Shown here: in pieces, positions 43,990 to 46,713 of the stretch
How positions within the stretch are numbered: position 1 is the first letter of the stretch
Layout of the letters: each line of letters opens with the position of its first letter
Source of the DNA: Bacteroides pyogenes DSM 20611 = JCM 6294
GTDB lineage: Bacteria; Bacteroidota; Bacteroidia; Bacteroidales; Bacteroidaceae
Length of the DNA stretch: 46,713 bases
Reading direction: 5' to 3'
NCBI RefSeq assembly: GCF_000428105.1
Contig: NZ_ATZH01000036.1
Span: 1 to 46,713 of the forward strand
Position numbers and translations under genes: made by a program
Notes under the pieces: generated by a model
What the model was told of the DNA's origin: nothing
The model's database searches: none
The model's input: the letters and a program-made list of their open reading frames with translations, nothing else

Positions 43990-44760
43990 TCATACTAAAA
44001 TAATCTCAATTCCTCTTTTTTTGAGCACCTCTACCATGTAGGCAGGAGCATTGGTATCGGTAATTATACGGCTGACTTTATTGAGATCGCATATCTTACT
44101 GAATCCTCTCTTCTCAAACTTGGAAGAATCGGTCAGCACAATCACTTCGTCCGCAGCGGCGATCATTTGTTGATTGATATAAGATTCGTTCGCATTGCTT
44201 GTAGTAAAGCCGTGATTCAAATCAATCCCGTCGACTCCGATGAACAGCTTATTGCAAGAGAATGTTTCGAGAATATTCTCCGCAAAATGTCCTATGACGG
44301 ACGCCGAACTCTTACGCATAATGCCTCCCAGCTGAATGACTTCGATATTGGGGCTGTAGCAAAGCGCCAAAGAGACCTTTATGGCTGAGGTTATAACAGT
44401 CAGGTTACCTTGTATTTCGATATTCTTGGCAAAAGCCAGCAGAGTGGTTCCGGAAGCTATGATAATTTTATCATCGGCTTTCAGCAATTTATTGGCAGCC
44501 TTGGCAATCCGTTCTTTTTCTTCCGTATGCAACTTCTCTTTGATATCGATATGCGTATCTGAGATCAACAAATTCGGGGTACTTGCGCTTCCGTGATAGC
44601 GTATCAGCAATTTACGGTCTTCCAGATATTGAAGATCTTTTCGGATAGTAACCTCTGAAACATTAAGTTGGTCGCTTAATTCCAGCACCTTTACGCAACC
44701 TTTTTCTTTCAATTGCTCCAAGATGAATTTATGTCTTTGAATCGCATTTCTCATACCCAA
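43990..44760 (-). CDS. DeoR/GlpR-family transcriptional regulator
   Basis: 256 aa. Residues about 6-60 are the DeoR winged helix (LKEKGCVKVLELSDQLNVSEVTIRKDLQYLEDRKLLIRYHGSA). The remainder is the sugar-phosphate sensor domain (KIIIASGTTLLAFAKNI, FIGVDGIDLNHGFTTSNANE, VLTDSSKFEKRGF). Such repressors respond to phosphorylated sugars. The neighbouring minus-strand gene is an exported HAD phosphatase 376 bp upstream, so the target is not obvious. The promoter box TAACTTTG is at 44777-44784 on the minus strand. Confidence 0.92.
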   Translation of the reverse strand: MGMRNAIQRHKFILEQLKEKGCVKVLELSDQLNVSEVTIRKDLQYLEDRKLLIRYHGSASTPNLLISDTHIDIKEKLHTEEKERIAKAANKLLKADDKIIIASGTTLLAFAKNIEIQGNLTVITSAIKVSLALCYSPNIEVIQLGGIMRKSSASVIGHFAENILETFSCNKLFIGVDGIDLNHGFTTSNANESYINQQMIAAADEVIVLTDSSKFEKRGFSKICDLNKVSRIITDTNAPAYMVEVLKKRGIEIILV

Positions 44761-44784
44761 ATAAAATATTAGAATACAAAGTTA

Positions 44785-45135
44785 GATTAATTACACGTTA
44801 TATACATATTTTTTACGATTATTTATTGTTAAAGCTCCAATGAACAGGCAAATACAGACGTTTATTTAACAAATTTTCAGTCTCTTCGTAAAGGAGAAAC
44901 AATGACGAAAACCATGTGAAAACCATCGAGAAACAACTCTTTCTATACAAAGTCATTGAAAAATAGATTGCAACATACAAGTCCGAAGATCAATGTCTGT
45001 TCATTGGAATTTGAAGAACCATTTCAACAAGAGCGGACACAAAAAGCCGGCCGAACAGACGTTATACCGGTACGAAACGCCCGCTTCATTTACTTGAATG
45101 GATTCTTCACCAACTAAGAATACAGCGGTCTACGG
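44785..45135. other. Intergenic DNA between DeoR-type regulator and HAD gene
   Basis: No gene or RNA is recognised. The right part includes the HAD gene's 3' flank, without a clear T-run terminator. Confidence 0.4.
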
Positions 45136-46104
45136 CTAATACGAGACCACCGCCTCATGCGCCTTAGGATTCTCCGCGTTTTTTTTCACTCCCCATTCGC
45201 CGGTCACATATTTATAGCCGCCTTGCGGAACATCGTTCGAATATTCTATAATACAGTTCGGATCGGATTCCCAGTATTGTTTCACGGTTTTATCGCCCAT
45301 CACTTTCTCTATCTTTTTATCATCCGGATTCAAAATGAGCTTCAGACCTACGGACGTATTCATCATTTCCATATCACCGCGGCTATTGCCTGCTGCAAAG
45401 AGGGGGGCCGTTTTAATAAAAGTGTTGATCACTTCAGCCTTACCTTCATCTTGCGGCACAGGGAAGACAAGCTTGTCTGTAACAACATTGCCGGCAGTCA
45501 CCAAAGATCTCACTCCAAGAATCCGATCTTCCCAAAAGCCCAATTGCTCTTTGCAAAAACGCTGGTAAAGCAATTCCGGTGAAGCGGAAACAATCCAGAC
45601 CTCAAAATCAAAATTCTTTAAATTCTCAATAAGGGCTTTCATCTCAGGATACATTTTATGCTGATATTTCGCATGAAACATATCGTTCCCGATATTTTTA
45701 ATCTCTTCAGGTGTCAATCCGCTCAGAAAGCGTATACGATTCTGAACGTACTCAACCCCCACATTGTCGCCATGAAGCAATTGATCGATAATCTTCATCT
45801 TCTCTTTCGAAAGAGCATCGGTTTTTCCTTCGTAATTCACTTTGGCATAATTATACAACGCTTCATCTGCCAGATAGTACGGACATTGTCCGAACAGTGT
45901 TCCATCACAATCGAAGACAGCCACTTTACGGATGTTCATGGTGACGGTAGATTCCATGAAAGCTTCCAACTTAGCATTCGTAGCCTCTGTAAATCCCTTG
46001 ATAGGTTTGTAGCGAAATGTCTGCGCTTCTAATTGCAAGGAAGCGACCAATACCCAAACAAATGTCAACGACACTGTCCGCATAATTAAATTAGATGTTT
46101 TCAT
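45136..46104 (-). CDS. Exported HAD-family phosphatase
   Basis: 322 aa. A hydrophobic leader MKTSNLIMRTVSLTFVWVLV is cut near LEAQ, so it acts outside the cytoplasm. HAD motif I is VAVFDCDGTLFG (D65, D67), motif II is in VWIVSASPELLY (Ser after the strand) and motif IV is AAGNSRGDMEMM. The helical cap between motifs I and II resembles SerB-type phosphoserine phosphatases. Exported HADs are rarer than cytoplasmic ones; the substrate is unknown. Confidence 0.88.
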   Translation of the reverse strand: MKTSNLIMRTVSLTFVWVLVASLQLEAQTFRYKPIKGFTEATNAKLEAFMESTVTMNIRKVAVFDCDGTLFGQCPYYLADEALYNYAKVNYEGKTDALSKEKMKIIDQLLHGDNVGVEYVQNRIRFLSGLTPEEIKNIGNDMFHAKYQHKMYPEMKALIENLKNFDFEVWIVSASPELLYQRFCKEQLGFWEDRILGVRSLVTAGNVVTDKLVFPVPQDEGKAEVINTFIKTAPLFAAGNSRGDMEMMNTSVGLKLILNPDDKKIEKVMGDKTVKQYWESDPNCIIEYSNDVPQGGYKYVTGEWGVKKNAENPKAHEAVVSY

Positions 46105-46280
46105 AACTAAAATATTTAAGAATTAATAATAATGCAGATTCCGCCGAAAAAGAAAAGGGAACCTGAATAACAATCTCTCCCGGTAAACTCCTTGCGGGCG
46201 ATGCTCTCCAACGTGGAGAAAGGAACCCGAATCATAAAGTCCGGCAGTGAAGCCTCAATCTATAAAATAAAAAAGGTTGT
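46105..46280. other. Upstream region of the HAD gene
   Basis: AT-rich DNA upstream of the HAD gene; no clear TAnnTTTG box was found on the minus strand. Confidence 0.35.
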
Positions 46281-46390
46281 TTCCCCGAAGGGAAACTTTA
46301 TTTTCCCGCTTGGGAAACTTTTGTTTCCCCGGTGGGAAACTTTTGTTTCATCAGTGGGAAACTTTTGTTTCATCAGCGGGAAACTTCCGG
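46281..46390. repeat. Five-unit 22-bp tandem repeat with GTTTCCC/GGGAAAC dyads
   Basis: Five units start at 46281, 46303, 46325, 46347 and 46369. Each contains GGGAAACTT, and the first three also contain TTCCC, so adjacent words form hairpins: GTTTCCC-CGAA-GGGAAAC at the first unit and GTTTCCC-CGGT-GGGAAAC at the third. In the last two units the left arm is changed to TTCATCA, so the dyad is lost. The period is exactly 22 bp, as in the unrelated array at 26076-26207. Confidence 0.88.
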
Positions 46391-46434
46391 AACTCATAAG
46401 CCTTTGCAACATTCGGTGTGGTTTAATGTTTTTA

Positions 46435-46537
46435 GTTGACCACTTTACGGCTTATTTTCAAAGTGGGTTGACTCAGTTAATACTTATTTTTATTACAAGT
46501 TGACGCTCGTTTTTGGCTATTTGCTATTTAGGTTGAC
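46435..46537. repeat. GTTGAC words at 32-33-bp intervals
   Basis: GTTGAC occurs at 46435, 46467, 46499 and 46532. In the first three intervals a CTTATTTT- or CTATTTG-like tract follows at a similar distance. A TAGGTTGACT word here also occurs, inverted, at 344-353 beside the left IS. These may be transposase-binding sites or the end of a mobile element. Confidence 0.6.
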
Positions 46538-46639
46538 TTTAAAAAATATCAAACAATAACCAGTAAGAGTATCTCAGGGTATGATTCCTTTCTTGCCCCT
46601 CGACCTGTGGTTGTGTAGGATATTCTTTGTCGGTCAATG

Positions 46640-46669
46640 CAAAGTTAGTGATATTTTCCTAAGCAACAA
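46640..46669 (-). promoter_or_regulatory. Leftward promoter-like sequence past the right-edge gene
   Basis: On the minus strand TTG (46667-46669), a 19-bp spacer and TAACTTTG (46640-46647) fit the Bacteroides pattern. It would transcribe left across the GTTGAC series. Confidence 0.4.
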
Positions 46670-46713
46670 CCTCTTTGATGGCTTTCTCGCGGTAGCTGAT
46701 CCATCTTTTTTTT
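46659..46713 (-). CDS. C-terminal end of an unidentified gene, cut by window edge
   Basis: On the minus strand the frame reads RWISYREKAIKEVVA and stops at 46659. Only about 17 codons are in view. The position beside repeats fits a transposase tail, but the family cannot be named from so little. Confidence 0.4.
   Translation of the reverse strand, partial: KKRWISYREKAIKEVVA

Noticed and set aside
46192..46503. 103-codon plus-strand frame through the second array
   Set aside because: The peptide repeats (GNF, GKL) are translations of the 22-bp units; no gene-like start or homology pattern.

Overview
The window looks like chromosomal DNA from a Bacteroides-type organism (order Bacteroidales). 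The support is indirect but consistent. Most genes are preceded by the Bacteroides -7 promoter box TAnnTTTG rather than by Shine-Dalgarno sequences. There are several SPII lipoproteins of Bacteroidetes-only families (PCMD/calycin-like, DUF6242-like). Arginine genes are laid out as in Bacteroides (ArgR, GNAT, ArgG, ArgC, ArgD, ProC). The tRNA genes do not encode CCA. Both edges may lie in mobile DNA: the left edge cuts an IS3-type OrfA, and the right edge cuts the last 17 codons of an unidentified gene beside a 32-bp periodic repeat.

Layout. 1-515: IS end and the first promoter. 516-4045: a PCMD lipoprotein plus outer-membrane barrel gene pair facing a second, calycin-PCMD lipoprotein across a shared terminator. 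4357-8930 (minus): dnaE, trxA and a small acidic protein. 9098-10878: phosphatidylethanolamine synthesis (psd, pssA) plus a DUF4834-like membrane protein. 10899-17816: housekeeping genes on both strands (tadA, yraN, aroA, yjbR-like, birA, an S41 protease lipoprotein, a TPR protein, a small lipoprotein). 18014-20158: a MATE exporter and pyrH. 20700-27094: the arginine/proline block argR, GNAT acyltransferase, argG, argC, argD, a small lipoprotein and proC. 27250-29467: an XRE-cupin regulator with an acyl-CoA synthetase. 29814-30901: a DUF2007-like protein, a small exported protein behind a sigma-54-type promoter, and two tRNAs. 31313-35443 (minus): argH with an SRPBCC partner, pyrE, recX and prmC. 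35497-43906: ribD, a DUF6242-like lipoprotein, then the envelope block uppS, bamA, two skp/ompH genes, murI and a second DUF2007-like gene. 43990-46104 (minus): a DeoR-type regulator and an exported HAD phosphatase. The rest is intergenic repeat DNA.

How it fits together. Arginine genes sit at two loci about 5 kb apart (argR to proC, and SRPBCC-argH). Both have AT-rich inverted repeats just upstream that could be ArgR operators. The GNAT protein is the natural candidate for the acylglutamate synthase step, which in Bacteroides uses succinylated intermediates. The uppS-bamA-skp-skp-murI block links lipid carrier, outer-membrane assembly and peptidoglycan precursor supply.

The least explained structures are these: two unrelated intergenic tandem arrays that share an exact 22-bp period and contain dyad symmetry (26076-26207 and 46281-46390); a near-perfect sigma-54 promoter driving a small exported protein (30060-30076); a long imperfect hairpin between argC and argD (24015-24087); and a 32-33-bp periodic GTTGAC series (46435-46537). 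No complete novel defence, secretion or biosynthetic system is visible. All function calls come from reading translated sequence and motifs by eye; no database search was run.
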